Shown: positions 46,740-58,505 of the stretch, piece after piece
Layout: every line of letters begins with the position of its first letter
Position numbering within the stretch: the stretch's first letter is position 1
Source: Mactra quadrangularis
Taxonomy: Eukaryota > Mollusca > Bivalvia > Venerida > Mactridae
Assembly: GCA_025267735.1 (NCBI GenBank)
Contig: CM046294.1
Span: 34,937,222-35,001,221 of the forward strand
Length of the DNA: 64,000 nt
Direction: 5' to 3'
Made by a program: the position numbers and the translations under genes
The notes under the pieces: model-generated
Seen by the model: the letters and a program-made list of their open reading frames with translations, nothing else
Told to the model about the DNA's origin: nothing
Database searches by the model: none

Positions 46740-46905
46740 ACTTGTAATGTGCATCATTTTGTAGCTTATTAATTGCAAAATGTTTTGAAAAGTCTATTTT
46801 GATAAATAAATAAACAATAACAACATGGCGAGTGTATGAAGTAGCCCTATTTTCGGATGAAAACTTGCGTACGACTGACAATTTCTGCTGTAAATAGAAA
46901 ATGTA
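46740..46905. repeat. Direct duplicate segment, copy 1
   Basis: Shares GCATCATTTTG-AGCTTATTAATTG, a GCGAGTGTA-GAAGTAG block and CGACTGACA with 48004-48170, same orientation, 1.26 kb apart. Confidence 0.65.
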
Positions 46906-47122
46906 TTTTTCTGATATCTACACAAATTCATGCACATAATAAGACAGGCAATAGTACTACCTTTCCTTTGGTATGTATTTGGTATCATGAAAAACTCGAT
47001 CTAACTTCGCAAAACGATATGATCATGTGTAAAGTTAGGTTTTTTTCAAATGATATTTTGATTCGATTTTTACCGAGAAATGGCTAGTGACAGGACTATT
47101 TCCGAAATCGATTTAGAAAGAA

Positions 47123-47991
47123 TCTATACTATTAAATTTGCGAGTTTCCTGTTTTGTGGAAGAAACTGCGCAGCTTTAAATAAATCTTTTGTTTGTCGCT
47201 GGAGCACCTATATACCGGCATATCAAGTTGACAATTCTTTTTCGAAAAAGCCTCTTGATATTTGCAAAAACTACCAAAAATCAACAAAAATAGTGGGTTT
47301 TTTTGTGTCTAAAAATAGTTCTAGATAAAACTAAAAATAGACACGTCAAACCAAACTCCCCGCAGCGGTTATCTCCCTTTATCAAATCAATAACCACTGC
47401 CACCCCAAGTAAAATTCGTCCCTCAGAGAGCCGAAAAACCTTTTTCATCTTTTCCTTTTACAATTCATTATTTTCAATAATTTTAGTCTTCTCTTAGTAA
47501 AATATGATGTTCAAAGTACATAAAGATAAAAAAGTTTTAAGTATCAATTTGTAGAAATAACAAAGTGTGACGTAAGCACCGTGAGAAGTTTGGGCATTCT
47601 ATAAATAGATAGTATAACTAGCGTCACGTGATTTACGTGGTGACAGTGATTAAGTAGCAAAGCGTGACGTAAGCACTGTTAGGAGTTTGGCGTCAAACCG
47701 GAAAATCGAGTTTGATTCTCGACGTGAAGTAAACTATTTCTGATCTTTACTGAATCGAATGTAAGGCCGCTGTCACATGACTGTAACTGCTGTATTATCA
47801 TGGGGAATCACCCAGAATACGTGCAACCTTCTTGCCATTTTTTGAATATTCACTAAGCATGCGTTCTTTGTTCTCGAAATAATACCCATAAACGGCATAC
47901 TCACCCATGCTTTTTAAACATGCCTGTTTCGAGGAACAGTTTCGAGAACTGTCATTACCTAAAGCCCGTGCTTGCACTGGCTCCCATCTAG
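47123..47991 (+). mobile_element. Nonautonomous Helitron, longer copy
   Basis: Starts TCTATACTATTAAATTTGCG after host A and ends CATCTAG before host T. Hairpin AGCCCGTGC/GCACTGGCT has one mismatch. Nearly identical to 29720-30290 over shared parts, with an additional internal 300 bp (about 47412-47705). No Rep/helicase ORF. Confidence 0.85.
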
Positions 47992-48003
47992 TATTAAACA
48001 ATA

Positions 48004-48170
48004 TCTTGTGATATTAAGCATCATTTTGAAGCTTATTAATTGAAAAAAGTTTGACAGGTCTAATTTGAAAAATGTATGAATGATAAATACATAGCGAGTG
48101 TAGAAAGTAGGTCCATATTTGTTTACAATATTGTGTTCGACTGACATCCCTCTGCTGTTAATAAAATGAT
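48004..48170. repeat. Direct duplicate segment, copy 2
   Basis: Partner of 46740-46905; begins about 12 nt after the Helitron end. Confidence 0.65.
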
Positions 48171-50700
48171 TTTTCCCCTAATTATTTCCTAATTTAATAT
48201 AATTATAGGCACGGCTTATTGATGGAAAAGACGATGTTTCTTGCATGTATTTTATCTATTTATGTTGTTGTTCTGCTTTAATGATGGTAACATTGGTTAC
48301 TTGGTACAATGAGAAAGTCTCTTTCTACCACTATGACAGGTTTTAGTTCCCCATGATTACAGTTTAATACACCCTTGTTTGTCTTGTCTCTTCTACTTGA
48401 TGTGAGACATAAAAAAATTAAATCCTTTCTCATATGCAAGCTGTACATACTCGATTGTCTCTTGTGCTTAAACTGGAAGGCTGGAAACTTCTCCATATAC
48501 ATATTTATGGAGGACACTTAACATTATTGTAAAATTTTTATGTAAGGGGTTTAACCTCCTCGGTTGGATTCAAACCAGTATCATTTAAGACACAAGATTA
48601 ACTATCTAGGCACTTTACCATCTGCTCTACCGACCTGGGTTAGGCTTGTAGTACAAGCCTTGTACTAAATATAAGACCCTATATAACTTTATATCATGTG
48701 GAACAGAAAAATGTCCAAATGATAAAAAAGTTACGTAGGGTCTTATTTTTAGGACTAGGGTAGGGCAGAATTCTGAACAGAAATAAATCCTTATAACAAA
48801 AGTGGAAAGGGAAGTAACTATGTTGTATGCTTTGATTAATATTATTGCTCATATCTACATGTACATTACAACAAATATATAAATTTAAATGAAAAATGTT
48901 ATTTTTAGTGCAGGCCAGCAACTGCCACATAACTTGCCATGATTTACAGCTTCTTGAGCATCACCTGAAATATAAAACACCATTGCTTGAAAAAAGGGAT
49001 ATAAAGATACAAAATACTTTTTAGAAAGCAAACACAAAATACTTGCAACTGCTTGTATGCATGATTTATAAATTCAGCATCTGGGTGAAGATATTTTTAT
49101 CTGTCATAATTTTTGAAGAGTGAATTTGATGAAGAGTTTTATAAATCATTTAAATAACGATTTAATTCTTAAGTAGCCTGAATGGAACGTTATCTAGTAC
49201 CGTATATAATAATAGAAATGATAATTCAAATTTGAATGTAAAACTTTTAAAAAAATACAGGAACATATCTAGAGTATTTCATTTGGTGCATCATAAGTGT
49301 TTACACTTCAAAATAAATTTGTATATAACTATAAGCCAGTAAAAAAACCAATAACAGTGAAATGATTCAATTGCCAGAAAACAAAATCAACATACTGCAA
49401 GTATGTTTATTCGTTATGATTTAATGTCATTTTCATATCATCAAGTCTTTCCTTCATACAAATGTTTAAAACTGATTTAACAATACATATACATATATTA
49501 ACAAGTTTTGTGCAGCATACTTATGATGATACAGATTTACAAAGGACGTTCTTGATGCAAAAGGTCATTTTCGGATTCGTCGGTTAGTGTACGAATGTCA
49601 TAAATCAATTTTTGTTCGTTCTCATTCATTACGAATCACATCTTTTGCTACAAGATTCTACATTGAGGCTACAACATTCTTGCAATTTGTTTTTTTCATA
49701 AATACAAATAAGTAAGCAATAAATCTGTGTTTTACAGAAAAAAAATCAAGAATTAAAATGAAAATGTCAACAGACGATATGTTATGACGATGACTAGGTT
49801 GTTATTTATTACTTTGAAAATCGCGTTTATGGTTAATATCTGCAGTGAATATACAACACAGAATGAAAGAAATCTTACCTTGTATGGGAATTGGAAGATT
49901 TAATCCAGCATTACAGATAATTTCTGTATTGAACTTGTGTTGTCAACATGCCTCTCTGTGGTCTAGATGATGCAATATTTCATGAGGGATTACGTCATTC
50001 TAAGCTTGGTCATCTACCAAAAAGTAGTGTTGGTTACTTCCCTTTCGAACATTTTACCGTAATTATTCTGATTTTTAGGCCCCTTACAAGATTAGACTGT
50101 ATTATTTGATTAAAAGTGATTTATATCGAGAGCAAGAGCCGCCATTTTGTTTAAAAATATTCTGTCCCACAAATAAATAAATATTTATCCGGGGAATAAA
50201 CTTCACCGTCCTACATTGCAACACAGGAGGGAGCGTTCCGAACGTGCAAATTTATTCGAAAAAACGAGGGTATGTTATCGTTCCTGCATATGAATTATAG
50301 AAGGATCAAAGGGAGGTAACAAAAACCGGAAGTGATCGACACGAAATTTAGTTTGGATGGTATGTTGAAATTAATCCACCAAAATCTCTTGCGATACCTT
50401 ATATGGAAAAGACCTTCGTCTTAAAAATTACATAAAAGGTTGTGTGCATGTTTACGAGTGACTATTTAGAAACACGCTATTTAGGTACTAATGAACAGAT
50501 CAACCTTCTTTCGAAGAAAACTATTTCAGTTAACCATTTGAGAGCTAAGATGAGATAAGATAATATAATTTTTATTTTAAGTCGGCAAGACAATGTAACA
50601 ATAAACATAAGCTTATGTTTAGCTTCTACAACCGACTAAATAACATATAAGTTGAAATGTACTTTATTGAGATCAGGTGACATTGTCCTCCAGTTCACAC
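48171..50700. other. Intergenic; one SINE-like fragment and a possible intron
   Basis: No coding exon supported. A good donor (CAAG|GTAAGA, exon end 49879) and acceptor (ATTTCAG|GTGATG, exon start 48964) on the minus strand could bound a 914-bp intron of a noncoding exon pair, perhaps a CYP4 5' leader. Confidence 0.25.
48545..48645 (-). repeat. tRNA-derived SINE-like fragment
   Basis: Minus strand: GTCGGTAGAGCAGATGG (A-box-like) and GGTTTGAATCCAACC (B-box-like) with about 55 bp between. Degenerate; not a working tRNA. Confidence 0.45.
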
Positions 50701-50833
50701 TCACAATCCCCTGCTCCTCAAGGCAATGTTGAACAACTCCTCTTTTGTGTGGTCGTGCACGTTTTTATCCATAAGAACAAAGTTCCCACCAACTGAACCA
50801 GTGTAAGGACGCACATAGGGATAAATATCGTAA
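50701..50833 (-). CDS. Terminal exon or retro-ORF end, unidentified
   Basis: After an ATATATAG acceptor-like site, 43 codons run open: YDIYPYVRPYTGSVGGNFVL, MDKNVHDHTKEELFNIALRS, RGL and TGA. A poly(A)-like CAATAAAG follows about 35 nt later. The text looks coding, but no upstream exon was found and I do not recognise the family. It could be the tail of a retroelement protein or of a host gene whose other exons lie beyond 51 kb. Confidence 0.33.
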
Positions 50834-51240
50834 CTATATATACAGTATTACATCAGTGTTACATTCCGTGCAGCATAAAGTTGCTTGTAACCGCCACATG
50901 ACATGCCTTCCCAAACCAATTTTAGTACCGTTATATAAACTGCCCCATTAATATTTTAGTTGAGTTTTTAGAAATTGCAAGTTAGACCACATTTCTTCAA
51001 CAAACACTATTTTATAGGCAAAACTATGTTATGTTTATGATCCTCTCATTTAAAGAGAACCCTAATTATAGACAGTGCACAGTTTAGGTTCTCAATATGG
51101 TCGGAAACTAGGTGTGGACATTTGTCAACGTTATCAGTGACCTCAATAATAGATGACTTATTGTTATGACTTCCATTCTGACTTTGTATTCAGTGAACAA
51201 AGATAAATTACATTTATATTAACGTAATTCACTGACATAT

Positions 51241-51536
51241 GTTAACACACACACACACACTCGTATACATGTATATGTGCTCGTATACTGTTATCAAAAA
51301 GTTACTTCAAACATTTGCTATCGTAGTAAATTCATTAAGCAGCATTTCAGCAATTCACTTACAAGGATTGTAAAAAAAACTAAAAAATCAGTAGTTTTAC
51401 TTACAAAGATAATTTAAAACTGTATTTTATGTTCAAGTACAGTGGAACCCCTCTTATACGGAAATCTCAGCAAACCAGATTTTATATATATATATATATA
51501 CATTTGATATAAAATTTCTAATAGTTATCATATATA

Positions 51537-51592
<56 letters not shown>

Positions 51593-51600
51593 TTGATATA
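51241..51600. repeat. (CA)n and (TA)n microsatellites with a duplicated 50-bp block
   Basis: CACACACACA at 51247-51260, then TA runs. CATTTGATATAAAATTTCTA...TATCATAT occurs twice (about 51502 and 51591), separated by the TA run, so slippage or unequal exchange copied it. Confidence 0.85.
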
Positions 51601-51880
51601 AAATTTCTAATAGTTATCATATGAGTAATTTTGATCATGTATTAACACATTATTCTATGATCATCATGCAATAACTCATTATAAGTAATTACTTGATATG
51701 CATAACGTAATATTGTCATTGTACATAACAATATGTCAAAATAACGTAAGTTGAATAAAATATAACATCTATTCTATAACAAAAACGTCCTCTTTTCCGG
51801 AACCCCTATATTCCGGAAACAGGGCGAGTTTTAGTTCAATTTTTGTAGCTCTTCATGCAAAACGACCCCTGTATATCGGA
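51440..51880. repeat. Possible pogo/Tigger-like inverted-repeat element
   Basis: TACAGTGGAACCCCTCTTAT at 51439 resembles pogo-type ends, and GACCCCTGTATATCGG near 51866 could be the degenerate right end. The (TA)n expansion lies inside. Low certainty. Confidence 0.3.
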
Positions 51881-52053
51881 AGGTGAGAACTCATATTGGC
51901 AAGGTAGAGACATGTCTCTCTGGTGGTGATCTTGATAAATTGACAAACTGCTCCCAGAGATGTTTATTGAATGTAAAGTTCAATTGGCACCACTTTGGCA
52001 CTTTTATGTAAATTGTTTTATTTTATGTCTACAAATTGTATTATCAAAAACGT

Positions 52054-52230
52054 TGGACTAATGGTATTATTGTGTCGATTCCCAAGACGGGAGACTTGAA
52101 CGATGTAAAATATTACAGTGGCATAAGTCTTAGTAGAATTTTTTTCAAAACTTTTTTCTTTTATCTTGGATACAAAACTCAGAACATGGGCTGAAAATAA
52201 AAAACAAATTCCAACAATTTCAATTTGTAT
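52054..52230 (+). pseudogene. LINE RT fragment, plus strand
   Basis: WTNGIIVSIPKTGDLNDVKY, YSGISLSRIFFKTF: RT domain 1-2 text, followed by a frameshift. A fragment in opposite orientation follows at 52515-52860. Confidence 0.65.
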
Positions 52231-52514
52231 TTAGAAATAAAAATGTACAACTTATTGCATTTTGTATTACAGTAAAGTTCCGATATTAAGACCATTTTTT
52301 TATATAAAAAATAGATAAAATTATAGAGTCAAATAATTTTAATTTATCAAACAATTTATTTTCAATTATTTTATAAACTAAAAACAATTTAAGATAGAAA
52401 GATACTTCTGTGCTTGATAATATCAACCATTTGAAGGTATTACTACTCCTAGATATATAAAATATTTTTTTTTTCAAAATTGGAGACAACATTCAGCCGT
52501 AATCAATTATAAAA

Positions 52515-52860
52515 TAATTCGATATTTTCCTCTTACAGACCATGACAACAATTTTATCAGTATTACCACATAATGAACAAAAATATTTTTATAAGTTATC
52601 CAACAATTTTTGAAGACATTCTTTCGAGTAAGACATGAGAACAGTATCGTCAGGAAAAAGTAAAGAAATTGCACAAGATATAACAGTTACATGCATTTTA
52701 CGAACCATGCTAACAAATTTAGTCGATACACCAATATCTAAAAGTTTATGAAATATACAATTCCTATAAACAACATCAAAAGCCTTTTTAAAATCTACGT
52801 AGGCGCTATAAAAAATTCTGTTTTCGTGTTTTAATACTTTGCTTATAATAGAAGTAAAGT
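52515..52860 (-). pseudogene. LINE RT fragment, minus strand
   Basis: ENRIFYSAYVDFKKAFDVVY, then HKLLDIGVSTKFVSMVRKMH, then directly LLFPDDTVLMS, where an ADD box would be expected: an internal deletion has fused domain A text to the catalytic box, with A changed to P. Stop after QKLLDNL. Confidence 0.7.
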
Positions 52861-53012
52861 TTCGCTATTAAGACCAGCAATCAATGGTCTTAGCGGAACG
52901 GTCTAATTATAGAGACCTTTTATTCACAAATTAAGCATTTGGGTCTTACTAAATGTAAAAAATCGCATGATTTTGAAATAAGAAAATTGGTCTCAATGGC
53001 GGAACTTTACTG
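52852..53012. mobile_element. Small inverted-repeat element (AGTAAAGTTTCGC ends)
   Basis: AGTAAAGTTTCGCTATTAAG faces CTCAATGGCGGAACTTTACT across 161 bp. The same left end occurs alone at 52270 (CAGTAAAGTTCCGATATTAA). Confidence 0.65.
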
Positions 53013-53084
53013 TATCATAATTTGTATATGTTTCAAAAATAGCCAGGTCACGTTTTATTTTCACACGTTAGTTTGAAATGTCCG

Positions 53085-53255
53085 CCCTTCATATAATATA
53101 ATATATTATCATAATATAAAATATTAGGGGGGGGGGGCAAATATCCGCCCTTTTAATTAATGAAGGGGCAAATGACCGCCTCGGAAAAAAGAGGTGGGGG
53201 TAAATGTCCGGTGGGACAAATGTCCGGGAGGGAATGTCCGGTTCCCGTATTGAGT
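53085..53255. repeat. Repeat of AAATGTCCG words around a G10 run
   Basis: AAATGTCCGCCCTT, CAAATATCCGCCCTTTT, CAAATGACCGCC, AAATGTCCGGTGGG and GGGAATGTCCGGTTCCC occur within 170 bp, beside GGGGGGGGGG and an AATATAATATATT tract. Probably an element terminus. Confidence 0.5.
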
Positions 53256-54100
53256 ATTTGGATCAATTCACATGAAGGCTGGTAAATTGTTCATAACTGC
53301 TTTATGTGCTGTCCATCACAAATGTCTACTAGTAGGGCATGAGGCAAAAAATAACAGAAATCAGGTTGATTGAAAAAGGGCATTTTATTTTAAATGCCAT
53401 AAAAACATAACATATACACAATATATACAAGCCGAAATGGCATATCTGGACTATCTCATAAATATATATATGTAGCCATTATAGTAAACGTGTTTTCATC
53501 GATTTATTGAAGGAATAAAAATAATAGAAAAGTTTACATCTTAAAATATAAATAATGACAGTACAGTTAATTGTTCTGTAATGTAATATTTGTATAACAG
53601 TATAAATGACTTCAGGAAAGATAAGAATATTTTATTGTTCACTTGGTTTACATACGATCATCATATCACGTAAGTTTTATGTGGCTAATATTCTTAAGAT
53701 TATTTATATTATTATAGTAAAATAGTGGATGATTTCATTTATATACAATTACATTCAGAACTCGATTTCACAAAAGATTTTTAAATATGAAAAAAATACC
53801 TTAACACTGAACAGTTGTTCCTATTAGTATTATCACACGTAGCTTAGTTTTAATATGCTAAAACTTGAAGTCTATGTTAACATTTGTTACAACTTTCCTT
53901 TGAGACTATTTTCTTAACATGTATACCATTTCCTCCTTACCTAGAAATGAAACTCCAATCCTGGTTTATCATGATATAATATTGAACGGAAGATTAGGGA
54001 ATTAAAACGAAACTCACCGATGTATCGAAATATGCGTTGTATATAAGTTAAGAATACTATTGCTTAAGTTGAAAAGCACAGCATAGTTTTTTGTGTTTTA
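53256..54100. other. AT-rich spacer, nothing supported
   Basis: No exon, repeat array or transposon end recognised. Confidence 0.35.
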
Positions 54101-55058
54101 AGGGCCCGTTTCATCAAAATTAAAAATCGCTCGCCTGTGTTCATTGCCATCGCCGATCTCAACTTGCCGTTTTGCGATATTTCCTTACGACGCGTTTCAT
54201 TAACATTTTCGCTACTTTTTGCAAATCGGCGATGTAAAATATCAAAACCAGTCCAATACTGAATGACGTCATAGAGCGCGCACCTGCAGACGAAAACGAA
54301 ATGGAGAGTAGCGCAGCCGCTAGCAGGGTTTGGAGGGGAAAAGAGTCGGTAGATTTCATGCACAAAAATCAACATATTTTCATTAAAAATTTGAATAATG
54401 TTAAACCCTCTGAAAAGAGACTGAAAGGGTTAGAATGGACAGAACTGTACAAGTAAAGGAAATAGTTTGTACAGGACCTCCGCAAGTGTTTTATTAATAT
54501 TTATTTGGCAAACTATTCCCACTATGTTATTTCACGACTATTGACGATATAAGGATGACGTCAGACAGTATCTTTAGAAGTTACTTTTGGATGTAGACAA
54601 ACCATGCAGCCGTGGAGATTAATGGAAATATCCAAATTAAAAAAAAGAAAATTAATTAACTTTTACCTAGTATTAAAAAAAGTGTACCAAGAAGAAAATA
54701 ATATGTATATACATATATCCTAAATAGAATAAGTTCAATTTATAATCCTAAAGGGGGAGATTCATTGAACAATTATTTTATGATCAAATGTATATACATT
54801 TTTGATAATATATGCTGCCTTGCGATATGTATTTGGCGATCGCCGATTTTTAGGCCATTATTGCCTCTAACAGGTGCACGGGCGATGCGCGATAATTTGA
54901 TGAAACGCAATCGGCGTTAAAAATTGGCGATGGCGAAGAACAAATGGCGATATCGCCGATTTACGATTTGATGAAACGCAAATAATGAAACGCGATTATT
55001 AAAAATGGCGATATATCGCCGAAAAACAGGCGACCGATGTGTTAATGAAACGGACCCT
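54101..55058. mobile_element. Inverted-repeat element with AGGGCCCGTTTCAT ends
   Basis: AGGGCCCGTTTCAT...TCGCCTG faces its complement ending AATGAAACGGACCCT. GGCGAT/ATCGCC words repeat through the interior. No transposase and no clear target duplication. Contains a TGACGTCA at about 54263. Confidence 0.65.
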
Positions 55059-55334
55059 GTAAAGATGACATATTAAGGATATAAACACTTATGGGTGTCA
55101 TTCTATGAAACTTCATCTTTTAACTAAATCAAGCTGGCCTCGCATCAATCAATATTTTGCAATATGCGAATAAAATGATTAATTTATACACAAAAGGTTA
55201 TAAAGAATAGAAAATATACATGTCTATAAAAAGGTAACACAAATACATTTCATTTTACAACATGTAAACACCGATGTAATGTTAAATGTTAAATTGTTGA
55301 CAGTTTAATGCTAGAAATATATGCTGAACGAGAA

Positions 55335-55850
55335 CATCATCTAACTATCAAATAGTCCACCATATTTCTACATCATCTAACTATCAAATAGTCCACCATA
55401 TTTCTACATCATCTAACTATCAAATAGTCCACCATATTTCTACATTATCTAACTATCAAATAGTCCACCATATTTCTACATCATCTAACTATCAAATAGT
55501 CCACCATATTTCTACATTATCTAACTATCAAATAGTCCACCATATTTCTACATCATCTAACTATCAAATAGTCCACCATATTTCTACATCATCTAACTAT
55601 CAATAAGTCCACCATATTTCTACATCATCTAACTATCAAATAGTCCACCATATTTCTACATCATCTAACTATCAAATAGTCCACCATATTTCTATATCAT
55701 CTAACTATCAAATAGTCCACCATATTTCTACATTATCTAACTATCAAATAGTCCACCATATTTCTACATCATCTAACTATCAATAAGTCCACCATATTTC
55801 TACATTATCTAACTATCAAATACTTCACCATATTTCTATATCATCTAATG
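55335..55850. repeat. 36-bp tandem array, about 14 copies
   Basis: Unit CATCATCTAACTATCAAATA plus GTCCACCATATTTCTA, very uniform, with CATTAT and CAATAAG variants recurring at intervals, suggesting higher-order copying. Confidence 0.95.
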
Positions 55851-55859
55851 ATAAACAAA

Positions 55860-56960
55860 TATTTCTAGGACCCCTCCTCCCCTCCTTTGAGGCATATGAA
55901 GGCATATGATGACAATATCGTTGTACTTTTCTGACTTTTCACTAAGTAAATGATACAATAATCGCCATCATTTGAAAGCTAAGGCTAAAATATGCCAACA
56001 TTACTAAGTCTGGTGTCAAAATGTGTATGCAAAACTATTGCAGAAAACACGGCAGGATATGGATAAGGTTTAACACGCCTGCTAAACTTCCTCTGATATT
56101 TTCTGGCTGGTCAGAATGGAATTTTTAATGTGTTTATGAGTCAAAACTGTGATAGTCAACCAAGAGTCTCTAATACAAAAAAGTGTTTGACTCCGTTATT
56201 CCTAACCAGTCAGAATGTTTTACAAGAAACGTTTTAAGTTGTAAGTTTCTTATATTTTCCTCAAACCAGCCAAAATCAGTAAAGAGAAGATTTACATATG
56301 ATAATGCAGTTATACATTCATATTTCTGTATCCAGTACCAATTTAGATGATTTGTATTTCAATAAAAGAGTATTATCTGTAATTTGCCATTTTGACGTAA
56401 TTTTTCGCTATAAATTCTCTGGCAGTTTCATCATAGTAATTTTATACAGATTCTTATAACAAAATTAGAAACGGTAAAATTTCTTTAATATTTTATATCA
56501 TAGGCAGAAAAGACTGCAGAAAATTTTAAAACTGGTTGCATGTGTCTAACTTACTTTAAACTTGAAATATTAGCTTTTAAAGATAGAGTAATTTTTTGAA
56601 CACGCTCAAAAACTCGGATTTTTGCTTGGGATACATGTATACAAAGCACGATATTTTTACAAGTATTTGTCCAAAGCGTAATCTGATTGCTCTGGTTTAT
56701 CATGACATGATTGTGTAACAGGAAAATTGATTAAAATGTGAATATAAAACTGTCGAATTTGAAAAAATGTTGTTTTTTCATTTTTTTGTCACAGCACAAT
56801 TTATGGTCTTTTCGAAAAGGGTCACGTTATAAAAATGCACATAACTTAAGTTACGAACGGTAAACTTCCCTAAATATTCACCATTCGATGTCTTAAATAG
56901 TATAGATTCAAGAAACAATATCATAATAGAGATTGTGGAAAGTCACCATTACAGTTCGAG
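55860..56960. other. Spacer, nothing supported
   Basis: No exon or repeat recognised. Confidence 0.35.
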
Positions 56961-56964
56961 AACC

Positions 56965-57058
56965 TTAAGTGCCGGTACCAAACCGAAACGGTATTTACCG
57001 AAAATTTTCGAAACGATACTGATACTGGTAGCGGTATTTGGTACCGGTATACATCCCT
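56965..57058. mobile_element. Solo right end of the hAT-like family at 30766
   Basis: GGTACCAAACCGAAACGGTA through GGTATACATCCCTA matches the last 95 bp of 30766-31831. The left end is missing. Confidence 0.75.
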
Positions 57059-57112
57059 AAATATTGTGTGAACAGATAATATTATCATACTGTTTAATTT
57101 TGTAGGTGAAAA

Positions 57113-57208
57113 ATGAAGTTATATTTACTTGTTATATTGTTTGGTGTTGTGCATGGAGAATACAATTGTTATTGTAACTACAATGTTGAACAAACTGTCT
57201 ACACAACG
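57113..57208 (+). CDS. Candidate first coding exon of a secreted cysteine-bearing protein
   Basis: After TTTTAATTTTGTAG (acceptor) and a 7-nt leader, the ORF reads MKLYLLVILFGVVHG (signal peptide, cleavage likely after HG) and then EYNCYCNYNVEQTVYTT, with a C-x-C pair at the mature N-terminus. The reading frame stops at 57220 unless spliced: a GC donor (G|GCAAGT at 57209) or a GT donor at 57213 precedes it. The next exons were not found before 64000. An upstream noncoding exon is implied. A hAT-like remnant (56965-57058) sits in the presumed first intron. Function unknown. Confidence 0.4.
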
Positions 57209-57639
57209 GCAAGTCAATAAACACATTTATGTCCTTTATCTTATAATACAAAAAATATTGATGCAAAGCATCATAGAGCGCAAAATTAATAACATGAAAG
57301 TACTGCTTAAGCCTGTGATTCTTTACATGTGAGACATTAAAATTCTTTAAAAAATATTGCTTATTAACCGCTAATTAAAGCATGTAATTATGATAACTAA
57401 AACATAAACACCTATATACATTGTAAATGTACAATATATAATAGGATAATAATCAGTGAAGGTCTGATAATCCTTCTTTGTTTATGGAGTCAGTGTCTTC
57501 ATCAGCGGTTTAGACCGTACCCAAAACTGATCTACACGAGCGTGCTTTCTATAAACAGACGTCGAAGACCCTGAAGGTCGAGTGTACATGAGTAGTACAG
57601 TTCGGACAGTTGGGCAGCTTTTGTTGCTTTGTTGCTTGA

Positions 57640-58140
57640 TGACGTCACACTGTCCCATCCCTAAAATGACTCATTGTTGCGCAATGACCTATCCCTAATA
57701 TGATGACGCCATGGTTATTTTTAGAAATGAGTCACAGCCCCTCCCCTCGGTCCATCCTTAAAATGACTAATAACGCTATGACTTATTTGCCCTAATTAGT
57801 TATTTGATTTGCCCTTATTAGTTATTTGACTCATCCCCTCACCCTAATTATAGCCTACCCTCACCTTCCCTACCCTAATTACTGCGCTGACTCACACGCC
57901 TCACCCTAATGTTTAAGGTCAATCCTTAACATGACTACAGTAACCCTATGACCAATAGCTTACTTATAACATTGACTAACGCGCCTCACCCCAATCTTTA
58001 AGGTAAATCCTTAACATAACTAGAGTTACGCTATGACGTATACTTAATTATCCATTGACTCACCCCCGCACCCTAATGAGTAATTAATATAGCCATGACT
58101 CGCCATTCATCCCCTCCTCTCGCCAAACGTGTTGGGACTT
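57640..58140. repeat. Imperfect repeats rich in TGACTCA/TGACGTCA words
   Basis: Diverged units of 50-70 bp with CCTCACCCTAAT, TTTAAGGTNAATCCTTAACA and CTATGACNNATA. TGACGTCA lies at 57640 and TGACTCA at 57667, with several TTGACTCA/CTGACTCA words after. The motif density follows from the repeat unit. Confidence 0.6.
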
Positions 58141-58384
58141 GTTTTAAGGGTGTTGGGCCTAGACCCCTAATCTGCCATCACAGTACATATTGAATAATGA
58201 TTAGTCATGTACTGTCAAATTACAAGAGTAATTTAGTCATAGAAAAACATTTAATTCAGAAAAAAGATGCAGTTGTAACAATTCATTTTACACTGTTCAC
58301 CAGCGAATTTACTTATATCATGTATTATCTCAAGTATGCAAAAGTATTCCCTCAATTCAAACTAAAAAAGACCCTTGGTCATTC

Positions 58385-58505
58385 GATATACCTTCAGAAC
58401 GGATGTCGTTAAGTATTCGAAACTCAAGACATCTTCAGAGAGGATGTTTGAACGAGTATCGGTCACTTGATTTTCCTTCAGAACGGATGTCGTTAAGTAT
58501 TTGAT
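58385..58505. repeat. Short direct repeat CTTCAGAACGGATGTCGTTA
   Basis: CTTCAGAACGGATGTCGTTA occurs at about 58391 and 58478, with CTTCAGAGAGGATGTTTGAA between: a three-copy decayed repeat of about 44 bp. Confidence 0.65.

Noticed and set aside
54064..54375. 103-codon minus-strand ORF as a gene
   Set aside because: Most of it overlaps the left terminal repeat and subterminal GGCGAT words of the element at 54101-55058.
55335..55850. 36-bp repeats resembling a CRISPR array
   Set aside because: The units are contiguous, with no unique spacers, in an intron-bearing eukaryotic genome.
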